Of a stretch of DNA of 41,423 nt, positions 23,673 through 31,996 are shown one piece after another. The translations under genes were made by a program, and so were the position numbers. The notes under the pieces were generated by a model. The model did not search any database. It saw nothing but the letters and a program-made list of their open reading frames with translations, and was not told where the DNA came from. Source of the stretch: Natrinema pallidum DSM 3751 (GTDB lineage Archaea; Halobacteriota; Halobacteria; Halobacteriales; Natrialbaceae); NCBI RefSeq assembly GCF_000337615.1, contig NZ_AOII01000014.1, positions 1 to 41,423 of the forward strand, in the 5' to 3' direction. How positions within the stretch are numbered: the first letter of the stretch is position 1; each line of letters begins with the position of its first letter.

Positions 23673-25256
23673 ATGCTGACAGCAGACGGACGCGAGATGG
23701 ATCTCGCGACGAAAGTCGGCCAACTGTTCGTCGTCGGGTTCGACGGGACGGAGCCGACCGACGACCTTCGAACGTTGATCACCGACCGACAGTGTGGCAA
23801 CGTCGTCTACTTCGGTCGGAATATCGAGTCCCCCGACCAGGTCGCGACGCTAACCGACCGCCTCCGCCGACTGATACTCGAGGAGGGGGCGGGGGTCCCG
23901 CCGTTCGTGATGGCCGACCAGGAAGGCGGGGTGGTGTCTCGCCTCGGCTGGGGGACGACACTGCCGAGTCAGATGTGTCTCGGTGCGAGCGCCGACCCCG
24001 AACTCGCGCGGGCCGCCGGCGAGGCCGTCGCCGCCGAACTGGCGACCCTCGGTATCAACGTCAACCTGGCTCCGGTACTCGACGTCAACAACAACAACCC
24101 GCGCAATCCGGTGATCGGCGTCCGCTCGTTCGGCGAGGACCCCGACCTGGTGGGCGACCTCGGGGCCGAACTGGCGATGGGGATGCAAGCCAACGGGGTT
24201 GTCGCCTGCGGGAAACACTTCCCGGGCCACGGCGACACGAGTACCGACTCCCATCACGAACTGCCGGTCGTCGAGCACGACCGCGATCGACTCGCGGCCG
24301 TGGAGTTCGCGCCGTTCCGGCGCGCGATCGAAGCCGGTATCGACGCGATCATGACGACACACGTGTCGTTCCCGGCGATCGCGGACTCCCCGTCCACCCC
24401 GGCGACGGTGTCGCCTGCCGTCCAGCGCCGACTGCTCCGCGACGAACTCGGCTTCGGCGGGCTCATCGTGACCGACGGGATGGAAATGCGTGCCATCGCG
24501 GATACGATCGGCACCCCGGCGGGTTGTGTCCGAGCGCTCGAGGCGGGCTGTGATCTACTGCTCGTCTGTCACACGCCCGAGACTCAGGCGGCCGCGATCG
24601 ACGCCGTGATCGATGCGGTCGAATCGGGCCGGCTCGACGAGGCGAGGATCGACGCAGCCGTCGAGCGGATTCTGCGGTTCAAACGCCGCCGACTGGGGGC
24701 CTCGCGTCCGCCGTCAGCCGCTCGCTGGGCGGAGACGGCCGACCGGTCACGCGAGGTCGGCCGCGCGATCGCCGCTCGCGGGATCACGCTCGTCCGGGAC
24801 CGCGACGACACGCTGCCGTTGACGACCGAGCGGCCGCTTCACCTGATCGGCTCGTCGAGTGGCCGGTCGTCGCCGGCGGAGGACGACGAGTTCGAGCCGA
24901 CGCTGCTCGCCGACTCGCTCGCGGCCGCCGGGTTCGATGTCACCTGTCACGAGGTCGCTGACCGGTCCGACCTGCCGTCGGTCGAAGCCGGGACACAGGT
25001 AATCGCCACCGTCGACGGCGCGATGGCCGACGAGTCGCGGGCGGCCGTAGTCCGGACGCTCGACGACCGCAGACAACGGTTCGCGGCGGTAGTCGTTCGC
25101 AACCCCTACGACCTGTCGGCGGTTCCCGACGTCTCGACCGCGGTGTCGATGTACGATTACACGCGGGCGACGCGCACCGCGCTCGGCGAGGTTCTGCTCG
25201 GCGAGACGACGGCGACCGGTCGGCTGCCGGTCACCGTCCCCGAACTCGCGGACTGA
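23673..25256 (+). CDS. GH3 beta-N-acetylhexosaminidase (NagZ-like)
   Basis: A 527-residue enzyme without signal peptide, so cytoplasmic. The GH3 barrel has FVMADQEGGVVSRL (78-91), NLAPVLDVNNN, and the NagZ-type loop KHFPGHGDTSTDSH (181-194) carrying the Asp/His acid-base dyad, followed by the nucleophile Asp268 in VTDGMEMRA. A C-terminal alpha/beta domain (about 350-525) completes a two-domain GH3. It should release GlcNAc from imported chitobiose or longer oligomers, by hydrolysis or phosphorolysis. It is inserted opposite to the importer genes and divergent from the ATPase. The ATG at 23697 is an alternative start. Confidence 0.94.
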   Translation: MLTADGREMDLATKVGQLFVVGFDGTEPTDDLRTLITDRQCGNVVYFGRNIESPDQVATLTDRLRRLILEEGAGVPPFVMADQEGGVVSRLGWGTTLPSQMCLGASADPELARAAGEAVAAELATLGINVNLAPVLDVNNNNPRNPVIGVRSFGEDPDLVGDLGAELAMGMQANGVVACGKHFPGHGDTSTDSHHELPVVEHDRDRLAAVEFAPFRRAIEAGIDAIMTTHVSFPAIADSPSTPATVSPAVQRRLLRDELGFGGLIVTDGMEMRAIADTIGTPAGCVRALEAGCDLLLVCHTPETQAAAIDAVIDAVESGRLDEARIDAAVERILRFKRRRLGASRPPSAARWAETADRSREVGRAIAARGITLVRDRDDTLPLTTERPLHLIGSSSGRSSPAEDDEFEPTLLADSLAAAGFDVTCHEVADRSDLPSVEAGTQVIATVDGAMADESRAAVVRTLDDRRQRFAAVVVRNPYDLSAVPDVSTAVSMYDYTRATRTALGEVLLGETTATGRLPVTVPELAD

Positions 25257-25350
25257 CGGGACCGTGCTGAACCGTCTCCATCCCTCATCGATCGCTTGCA
25301 GCGAACGGAGACGGGCGCGATGTCGCTGCCGGTGTGTCGGCAAAGGTCGG

Positions 25351-26226
25351 CTATTGTTTCACACCGCCTTCCGTCAGCCCCTTCACGATCGGCTTCTGGA
25401 ATAGCACGAACAGCAGCAGAATCGGGACCGTCGCGACCGTCGATGCGGCCATCATCTCGCCCCAGTAGTTCTGGTCGCGTTCCATGAACTGCTGCATCCC
25501 GATCGAGAGCGGCGTCACGTCGCCTCTCGCCATGACCGACGCGAACAACACCTCGTTGAACGCGACCAGGAACACGAACATCCCCGTCGCGGCGATACCC
25601 GGCGCTGCAAGGGGTAAGACGATCCGGACCAGCGCCTGGAACCGAGTACAGCCGTCGACGCGGGCCGCTTCCTCGAGCGACGCGGGGATCGTGTCGAAAA
25701 AGCCCCGTAGCATCCAGATCGCGAACGGGACGGCGAACGTGGTGTAGACGAAGATGATCCCCTGATAGGTGTTGATAAGCTGGACCCCGACGGTGTCGTG
25801 GAACGTCCGGAACAGCATAAACATCGGCAACAGGATCAGGATTCCGGGGATCAGCTGCGTCCCGATGAGCGATGCGCCGACGTACCGCCGGCCCGGGAAC
25901 CGGTATCGCGAGAACGCGTATCCGCCGAGGCAGGCGATACAGAGCGCGATGACCGTCGTCACGCTCGCGATGATGAGGCTGTTCATGAAGTACTCGATCA
26001 GATCGACGCGAGACCACATGTCGATGTAGTTCTGGTAGTGAAGCGACGTCTCGGTGAAGCTCGGATCGCCACCGACGATCTCGAACCGGGTCCGGAAGCT
26101 GTTGAACACCATCCAGTAGATGGGGAACAGCGCCCAGATCAGGATCGTCAGTAAGAGCCCCTTGGAGGCGAGCGCGAACAGTCGGTCCGTGGTCGCTTCG
26201 GAGAGCGGCCACTCGTCGGGTATCAT
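25351..26226 (-). CDS. ABC sugar importer permease (MalG-like)
   Basis: A 291-residue inner permease with six predicted membrane segments (starting about 22, 83, 118, 153, 205 and 258) and the cytoplasmic EAA loop EEAARVDGCTRFQALVRIVLPLAAPG that docks to the ATPase. Its ATG overlaps the stop of the other permease by 4 nt (ATGA) and is preceded by a GGAGG at 26234-26238, a Shine-Dalgarno site inside the operon. Family BPD_transp_1, CUT1 type. Substrate by context: chito-oligosaccharides. Confidence 0.95.
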   Translation of the reverse strand: MIPDEWPLSEATTDRLFALASKGLLLTILIWALFPIYWMVFNSFRTRFEIVGGDPSFTETSLHYQNYIDMWSRVDLIEYFMNSLIIASVTTVIALCIACLGGYAFSRYRFPGRRYVGASLIGTQLIPGILILLPMFMLFRTFHDTVGVQLINTYQGIIFVYTTFAVPFAIWMLRGFFDTIPASLEEAARVDGCTRFQALVRIVLPLAAPGIAATGMFVFLVAFNEVLFASVMARGDVTPLSIGMQQFMERDQNYWGEMMAASTVATVPILLLFVLFQKPIVKGLTEGGVKQ

Positions 26227-27209
26227 TGGTCTTCCTCCTCGAGATCGCTTCGAATGAATCGACGGTAGTAGATCGTCGCGAGCACCATCGCGACGACGAA
26301 CAGTCCGACGCTCATTGCGGCCCCGCGGCCGAACGCGAACGCCCTGAACGAGAAGTTATAGATGTACACCATCGTCACCTCGACCGACGACGGTGGACTC
26401 CCGCCGAACATCACGTACGGCGTCGTAAAGTCGATCATCGTCCAGAGCAACATGAGCAAGACGACCACCCCGGAGACGGGTTTGAGCTGTGGCAACGTGA
26501 CGTACCGAAACTTGCCCCAGCGGCCGGCCCCGTCGATCGCAGCGGCCTCGTAGAGTTGCTGGGGAATGGACTGGAGGCCGGCATAGAGCATGATCATCAC
26601 CCAGGGGAACTGCAGCCAGACGTGTGCGATGGTCATCGACCACAGTGCCTGATCGCCGAGTAACCAGAACACGGGCTCGTCGATGAGTCCGACGGACATG
26701 AGCGCGTGATTGATGATGCCGGATTCCGAGAGGAACATCATTCGCCAGACGTTCAACGTCACGATCGCCGGTGCGATCCACGGCAGCAACAACAGCGTTC
26801 GAACGAAGAACGATCCCTTGAACTCCTGATTGAGGAGCAGCGCCGCCGTCAGCCCCAACACGTAGGTCCCGACGAGCACGCCGACCGACCAGAGCACGGT
26901 CCGCGAGATCGAGTACCAGTACCGACTCCCGATGGTCGTCGTGGGGTCCATCACGAAGGCGTAGTGCTCGAGGCCGACGAACGGTGCACTCGTCCAATCG
27001 GCGATGTAGTTCGAGTTGACCCCCATGACGCTGATCGTCGCTCCCCATACGACGGGGATGACGTGGACGACGAACATCATCGCCAGCGCGGGAAACAGAA
27101 GTTTGTATGCGTATTGGTGCTTCTCGTCGAGTCGATTGTACAACGGGAGATACCGTCCGATCCCCCCGTCGGTCACTCGCTCGTGTAACCGGGTGAAAGC
27201 GCGTGCCAT
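26223..27209 (-). CDS. ABC sugar importer permease (MalF-like)
   Basis: A 328-residue permease. A cytoplasmic N-terminal tail of about 35 residues is followed by membrane segments beginning near 36, 103, 135, 190, 235 and 292, and the EAA loop YEAAAIDGAGRWGKFRYVTLPQLKP. It is 51 bp downstream of the binding-protein gene and overlaps the next permease by 4 nt, so the three form one operon. Pairs with the MalG-like subunit to form the transmembrane pore. Confidence 0.95.
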   Translation of the reverse strand: MARAFTRLHERVTDGGIGRYLPLYNRLDEKHQYAYKLLFPALAMMFVVHVIPVVWGATISVMGVNSNYIADWTSAPFVGLEHYAFVMDPTTTIGSRYWYSISRTVLWSVGVLVGTYVLGLTAALLLNQEFKGSFFVRTLLLLPWIAPAIVTLNVWRMMFLSESGIINHALMSVGLIDEPVFWLLGDQALWSMTIAHVWLQFPWVMIMLYAGLQSIPQQLYEAAAIDGAGRWGKFRYVTLPQLKPVSGVVVLLMLLWTMIDFTTPYVMFGGSPPSSVEVTMVYIYNFSFRAFAFGRGAAMSVGLFVVAMVLATIYYRRFIRSDLEEEDQ

Positions 27210-27260
27210 AATGTCTTAGGTTTGTGAACCGTGATAATTCCTTCTCCCGACCTGAGGCAA

Positions 27261-28568
27261 TCAACCCTGTTGTGCCTGGTCGACGAGATCCTGTGCAACG
27301 CCGGCAGCCTCGTCGAGGAGTTCCGCGGAGCGTCCGTCCTCCCACTCGCCCGTGACGACCTCCTCGAGCCACGTCCCGATCGTGTTGGTGAGTTCGCGCT
27401 CGACTTCGCTCAGACCGGGGATCATCGGATAATGCCGCGCGTCGGGGAGCACATCGTCGTGGAGCGTCTGACTGAGTTCATCGTCGAACGCGTCATGGTC
27501 GAACGCCTCTTCGACCGTCGGCAGGAGTCCGATCCGATCGGCGAACGTCGCGTTGGCGTCCGGCCGTGAGAGCCACGAGATCCACTTGGCGGCCTCCTCC
27601 TGTTTGTCCGACCACGGTCGAATACCGAGCCCCTCCATGCCGAAGAACGTCGACCGGTCGCCGGACGGCCCGGCCGGGAGTCGGCCGATCGTAAAGTCGC
27701 TCCGATCCGCCCCACCCTGTTCGACGAACGGATCGACGGGACTCAAATCCTGCATGATCGCCCCGACGTCCTCGTTGATCAACGCCCCGTCGAACTCGTC
27801 GACCCCCCACTCGGCGACCTGGCTCGGCATGACGTCCTCCTCGAGAATGAGATCCTTCCAGAAGTTCAAGGCCTCGACGCCGGCGTCCGAATCGAACAGG
27901 ATCTCGTTCGTGTCCTCGTCCGCTACCCGACCGCCGTTTTGCCAGAGGAACGTGACGAACGCGCGCGGGAGTTCCCAACTGACGCCCATCATCGCATAGA
28001 GGTGTTTGTCCGGAAACGCCTCGCGGAACGCCTGCCCCTGGTCGACGAGGGCGTCCCAGTCGTCGGGCTGGCCATCAATCCCCGCTTGCTCGATGAGCGG
28101 GTCGTACTCGAGATAGCCACGCGGTCCCCAGAACCACGGAATGCCGTGAATCTGCCCCTGATAGTCCATGATGTCGGTGACTTGATCGAAAAACGCGTTC
28201 TGATCGGGGAGCGACGCGTCCAACTCCGAGAGATCGACCCACCCACCGGCGTTTGCCTGTTGTGGCAGGAACGTCGACGCGATGTGGTCGACGTCCGGCC
28301 CGACGCCGGACTGAATATCGGTTACCTGTGAATCCGGGACGTCGGCCCAGGTCAGGAACTCGTGTTCGACTTCGATTCCGGTCTCCGCTTCGAAGGCATC
28401 GGACTGCTCCTCGAGCCAGTCCGACTGAGATTCCTGGCCGATATAGCGTGCCCGAACCGCATCTCCGGCACCGCCGGAACCGGTGAACCCGTCCAAACAC
28501 CCCGCGAGTCCGAGTGTCGTCGTTACGCCAGCAGACTGCAGTAGCTTGCGTCGGGAGCGGTCGTTCAT
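27261..28568 (-). CDS. ABC sugar importer substrate-binding lipoprotein
   Basis: A 435-residue extracellular binding protein (SBP_bac_1 fold). Signal SRRKLLQSAGVTTTLGLAGC with lipid-modified Cys24, then a typical start of the mature domain with a WLEEQSDAFEAETGIEVEHEF element, IPWFWGPRGYLEYDPLI and LPAGPSGDRSTFFGMEGLGI. I chose ATG 28568 rather than the ATG at 28595: a TATATATA box at about 28604-28612 predicts a transcript start near 28582, between the two ATGs. Trp-rich patches suggest oligosaccharide binding. First gene of the importer operon. Confidence 0.93.
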   Translation of the reverse strand: MNDRSRRKLLQSAGVTTTLGLAGCLDGFTGSGGAGDAVRARYIGQESQSDWLEEQSDAFEAETGIEVEHEFLTWADVPDSQVTDIQSGVGPDVDHIASTFLPQQANAGGWVDLSELDASLPDQNAFFDQVTDIMDYQGQIHGIPWFWGPRGYLEYDPLIEQAGIDGQPDDWDALVDQGQAFREAFPDKHLYAMMGVSWELPRAFVTFLWQNGGRVADEDTNEILFDSDAGVEALNFWKDLILEEDVMPSQVAEWGVDEFDGALINEDVGAIMQDLSPVDPFVEQGGADRSDFTIGRLPAGPSGDRSTFFGMEGLGIRPWSDKQEEAAKWISWLSRPDANATFADRIGLLPTVEEAFDHDAFDDELSQTLHDDVLPDARHYPMIPGLSEVERELTNTIGTWLEEVVTGEWEDGRSAELLDEAAGVAQDLVDQAQQG

Positions 28569-28603
28569 CTCATTCGTACCCGAACTAATATTCATGCTAA
28601 TTG

Positions 28604-28612
28604 TATATATAG
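28604..28612 (-). promoter_or_regulatory. TATA box of the binding-protein operon
   Basis: GCTATATATACAA on the minus strand. Its spacing argues that the real start codon is 28568. Confidence 0.5.
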
Positions 28613-28810
28613 CTTACTGTTGGCTGTGGTTGTGATGGGGCGTCGTACCGAGAGCAAGTGGTGCCGAACCGATCGATCACGGTCCGTTCGCCGGCCGATA
28701 CCACCTCGTCGTGCGAACCGACATGCAGCCCCTCGTCCCTCGATCGCGACCGCTCGGTCGCTGCGCCGTCACCCAGTTCGATGCCCGTCACGGTCGGTGG
28801 CCGAGTCGAA

Positions 28811-28821
28811 CGTTTATTACT
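28811..28821 (+). promoter_or_regulatory. TATA box of the enolase-superfamily gene
   Basis: GTTTATTACTA about 21-31 nt before ATG 28842, consistent with a leaderless transcript. Confidence 0.5.
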
Positions 28822-28841
28822 AACCGATTCGAACGGAACGT

Positions 28842-29993
28842 ATGAAACTGGTCGACTACGAACTGTTCCAAGTGCCGCCCCGATGGCTTTTCCTGAAACT
28901 CGAGACGGCGGACGGATCGATCGGTTGGGGCGAACCGATCGTCGAAGGGCGAGCGAAGACCGTCCGAACCGCCGTCGACGAGATCATGAACAGTTACCTC
29001 CTCGGAACGGACCCACACCGGATCGAGGACCACTGGCAAGCGATGTATCGGGGTAGTTTCTATCGCGGCGGACCCGTGTTGATGAGCGCCATCGCGGGCA
29101 TCGATCAAGCGCTGTGGGACCTCAAAGGGCGAACGTTCGACGCCCCGGTATACGAACTCCTGGGCGGGAAGTCACGCGACAGAATTCGGGTCTATCAGTG
29201 GATCGGCGGCGATCGAGCCGAGGAAATCGGTGCCGAAGCCGAGCAGTTGTGTGACGTCGGCTACACCGCGTTGAAGATGGACGCGGCGAACCAGATGCGA
29301 CACCTCGAGCCACCGGCCGTGGTAGACGAGGTCGTTTCGCGTGTCGAACACGTTCGTGAGACCGTGGGTCAAGGCGTCGATATCGTCGTCGACTTCCGGG
29401 GACGAATCTCCAAGTCGCTCGCGAAACGCATCGCGCCGAAACTCGAGCCGTTCGGTGTCACGTTCATCGAGGAACCGGTGTTGCCGGAGAACCTCGAGTG
29501 TTTGCCCACGCTCGCATCGCAGACCACGGTTCCGCTGGCGACGGGCGAACGGCTCTACTCGCGGTGGGATTTCAAGCCGCTGTTCGAACGAGGCGGGATC
29601 GATGTCGTCCAGCCGGACGTCTCCCATGCCGGCGGCATCTCCGAGATGGTTCGGATCGCGAACATGGCCGAGGCACACGACGTGGCAGTGGCCCCGAACT
29701 GTCCGCTCGGACCGATCGCGCTTGCGGCCTCGTTGCAAGTGAGCGCAACCGTTCCGAACCTCTTGTTCCAGGATCACGGGTTCGACATCTATCCCGCCCC
29801 GAAGAGCGCGGCCGACGACTACCTCGACGACGCCTCCGTCTTCGAGTTCACCGACGGCTATCTCGATCCGCTCGACGGACCCGGACTGGGTATCGAAATC
29901 GACGAGGACGCCGTTCGGGAGCGGTCCCAGCAGAACTTACACTGGCACAATCAGGTGTGGCGGCAGGCCGACGGGAGCATCACCGAGTGGTGA
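28842..29993 (+). CDS. Enolase-superfamily protein, galactonate-dehydratase-like, catalytic His replaced
   Basis: A 383-residue protein collinear with D-galactonate dehydratase (DgoD): VPPRWLFLKLET, WGEPIVEGRAKTV, MYRGSFYRGGPVLMSAIAGIDQALWDLKG, and a barrel with metal ligands Asp184, Glu210 (FIEEPV) and Glu236 (TGERL). The two catalytic His of DgoD are changed: DFHGR is DFRGR (Arg186) and APHCPLGP is APNCPLGP (Asn286). So it should bind Mg and a sugar acid, but its chemistry is likely different from DgoD. Candidates are a dehydratase for an amino-sugar acid or gluconate, or an epimerase. It lies between the chitin importer and the amino-sugar genes. Confidence 0.9.
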   Translation: MKLVDYELFQVPPRWLFLKLETADGSIGWGEPIVEGRAKTVRTAVDEIMNSYLLGTDPHRIEDHWQAMYRGSFYRGGPVLMSAIAGIDQALWDLKGRTFDAPVYELLGGKSRDRIRVYQWIGGDRAEEIGAEAEQLCDVGYTALKMDAANQMRHLEPPAVVDEVVSRVEHVRETVGQGVDIVVDFRGRISKSLAKRIAPKLEPFGVTFIEEPVLPENLECLPTLASQTTVPLATGERLYSRWDFKPLFERGGIDVVQPDVSHAGGISEMVRIANMAEAHDVAVAPNCPLGPIALAASLQVSATVPNLLFQDHGFDIYPAPKSAADDYLDDASVFEFTDGYLDPLDGPGLGIEIDEDAVRERSQQNLHWHNQVWRQADGSITEW

Positions 29994-30344
29994 CCCGAAG
30001 CGACCTGTTTTGTTTCGCTGTCGGAAACAAACGGGACCGATCCGGGACTGTTTGGTTGCTCGCCCCAGTAGCATCGATCTGCATTTACACACGTATGGTT
30101 GTAATTTCTTGAGTGGTCGCCGCCATGAGAGACTCGTCTCGATGGTCAGTAGCTCTCGTTTCGCACAGCGCAACAAATCGAGCACGGACCGCGCCTCAGG
30201 TGGGACGGACCGCAGGTCGACCACGAGACGAATAGCTCGAATCGGATACCGCACCCGCAGTCACGGTCGTCGCTCGTCGACAGTCCGACGTACCACCGGC
30301 CGGCACTCGGACGGCGGACCCGGTCTCGCTGTTTTCGTTGCCGG
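29994..30344. other. Convergent intergenic region
   Basis: 351 bp between the ends of the enolase-superfamily gene and the deacetylase gene. Apart from the hairpin at 30009-30031, I see no gene or repeat. Confidence 0.45.
30009..30031 (+). terminator. Hairpin just after the enolase-superfamily gene
   Basis: Perfect 8-bp arms TTTGTTTC/GAAACAAA with a 7-nt loop, 16 nt after the stop codon. It is the kind of structure expected at a transcript end between convergent genes. Confidence 0.5.
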
Positions 30345-31043
30345 TCACTCGAGATAGGCGCGCGTGGTTTCGTGAAACGGGCGGAATCCCTCGGCGCTGT
30401 CGACGCCGGTTTGTTTCCCTAGGACGGTGTTTTCGGCGGCTACGCCGTCCACGAGGTTGTCGAACTCCGCATCGATACCGCCGTGGGACTGGAGGAACTC
30501 CACCTGGGACTCGTGTTGTCTGATCGCATCGGCCTTGACCTCCTCGTAGCCGGTAATATCGACGTAGATCGACGGCTCGAATTCGGACGTGGGCTTCCCG
30601 AAGTAGTAGACGTTCTCCGGATCACAGGGGTCGGACGGCGTCTCGACGCGGGGCAACGACGCCATGTAGTAGGCGTCGGTGACGAGTCGCGACGTGACTC
30701 GGTGATCCGGGTGCATGTCGTCCCGATAGTGCGTGAGGATGACATCCGGCGCGAACGTTCGAATCGTCTCGACGATCGAGAGTCGGTTCTCGAGGGAGTA
30801 TTCGATGCGGCCGTCTTCGAACCCGAGGAACTCGACCTCGGCAGCACCGAGCGTCTCACCCGACCGACGCGCTTCGTCCTCGCGGACGGCGGCGATGTCG
30901 GTCGTCGACTCGAGTCCGCCGTACTCGCCGCTGGTAAGGTGGGCGATGGTAACCGTGTCGCCCCGGTCGGCGTGTTTCGCGAGCGTCCCACCGCAAAATA
31001 TGTCGGCATCGTCCGGATGCGCAACGATGGCTAATAGCTCCAT
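30345..31043 (-). CDS. PIG-L/LmbE family deacetylase (candidate GlcNAc or chitobiose deacetylase)
   Basis: A 232-residue zinc deacetylase with AHPDD (His9, Asp12) and HPDH (His114) as the metal site and GGTLAK after the first motif. In archaea this family includes Dac of Thermococcales, which removes the acetyl group from diacetylchitobiose and GlcNAc. Here it is flanked by an IclR regulator and by chitin and amino-sugar genes, and no NagA is present, so it is the likely deacetylation step. A minus-strand AATTATTATG near 31070-31079 is a suitable TATA box. Substrate (monomer or dimer) is open. Confidence 0.9.
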   Translation of the reverse strand: MELLAIVAHPDDADIFCGGTLAKHADRGDTVTIAHLTSGEYGGLESTTDIAAVREDEARRSGETLGAAEVEFLGFEDGRIEYSLENRLSIVETIRTFAPDVILTHYRDDMHPDHRVTSRLVTDAYYMASLPRVETPSDPCDPENVYYFGKPTSEFEPSIYVDITGYEEVKADAIRQHESQVEFLQSHGGIDAEFDNLVDGVAAENTVLGKQTGVDSAEGFRPFHETTRAYLE

Positions 31044-31122
31044 GGACGTGTCGACTGACGAATGGGAGCGTCATAATAATTCCGGCTCGGTCGGGTTCGG
31101 GTTAAATCGGGGTTCGCCGCCG

Positions 31123-31884
31123 CTACTGCTCGGCAGCCGTCTCAGCAGTGAGGCTCGACCGCAGCAATCGGCTCGCACTGAAGAGAATCCCGGGGACGTT
31201 TTCCTCGAATCGCTTGCCGGAGAGTTCGTCGGCCCAGCCCGAGACGAAGATCGCGCCGGTCAGCGATTCGGTCGAGAGACCGACGGCAACGCTGTTGACG
31301 CGCGAAAACTGTTCCTGTCGGTCGAACGCGACCCCACGATCGCGGATTCGATCCAGCTCGGCACGTAACTCGGATTCGTCCGTAATCGTGTACTCGGTCC
31401 GCGCCGGCCGCCGATCCTCGAGCAGTGCCTCGAGCGCGTCAGTCGACTGCTCGGCGAGGATCGCTTTTCCGGCGGCGCTACAGTGACGGAATCGCGTGTT
31501 GTACGCCGGGAACCCGTGCTCGGCGTGAGTCGTGGAGAGATAGACGTCGACGACCCGCCCGTCGTGCTCGATCGCGAGCCCGGCCACTTCGTTCGTCATC
31601 TCGGCGAGTTCGTCGACCGGATCGACGGCTGCGTGCCGCAACTCGGTTCGGGAGCCGGTACGTACCCCGTAGTCGAGGAACTGAACGGACGGCAGATAGC
31701 GTCCGTCGGAGCGGTCGACGTATCCGAGTTCGTGTAGCGTCGACAGGTGCTTGGAAACGGTGCTTTTGCTGAGGTCCGTTCGATCGGCGATGGCCGTCAC
31801 ACCGATCGGCTCCCGCGAGTCGGCAACGATCTCGAGAATCGTTATCGACCGAACGGTGGCGTCGATCGTGGTATCAGTCCGCAT
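31123..31884 (-). CDS. IclR family transcriptional regulator
   Basis: A 253-residue regulator: N-terminal winged HTH (about 8-65, GVTAIADRTDLSKSTVSKHLSTLHELGYVDRSDGRYLPS) and a C-terminal effector domain (about 80-240, HCSAAGKAILAEQS, IRDRGVAFDRQEQFSRVNSVAVGL). IclR proteins usually sense sugar acids or aromatic acids. It is divergent from the SelA-like gene with 112 bp between starts, in which an inverted repeat overlaps the SelA-like TATA box. It has its own TATATAG at 31906-31912. It probably controls the amino-sugar genes and perhaps the whole chitin locus. Confidence 0.93.
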   Translation of the reverse strand: MRTDTTIDATVRSITILEIVADSREPIGVTAIADRTDLSKSTVSKHLSTLHELGYVDRSDGRYLPSVQFLDYGVRTGSRTELRHAAVDPVDELAEMTNEVAGLAIEHDGRVVDVYLSTTHAEHGFPAYNTRFRHCSAAGKAILAEQSTDALEALLEDRRPARTEYTITDESELRAELDRIRDRGVAFDRQEQFSRVNSVAVGLSTESLTGAIFVSGWADELSGKRFEENVPGILFSASRLLRSSLTAETAAEQ

Positions 31885-31905
31885 GGGAATCGGTTCGTCT
31901 CGGCT

Positions 31906-31912
31906 CTATATA
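31906..31912 (-). promoter_or_regulatory. TATA box of the iclR gene
   Basis: CTATATAG about 22-28 nt before the start at 31884 on the minus strand. Confidence 0.5.
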
Positions 31913-31955
31913 GTCGTTTCCGTGTCCGAAACGCCCGAAACCAACGTTCAACGTA

Positions 31956-31985
31956 AATTACTTATATGAAGTAATTGAAGTAATT
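31956..31985. promoter_or_regulatory. Inverted plus direct repeat, candidate IclR operator
   Basis: AATTACTT (31956-31963) and AAGTAATT (31969-31976) are perfect inverted arms around ATATG; a second AAGTAATT (31978-31985) repeats in tandem. The element covers the TATA-like TTACTTATATG of the SelA-like gene (ATG 31997), so a protein bound here would block its transcription. Repeat is seen; the binding protein is inferred from adjacency. Confidence 0.6.
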
Positions 31986-31996
31986 GAACGCGATAG

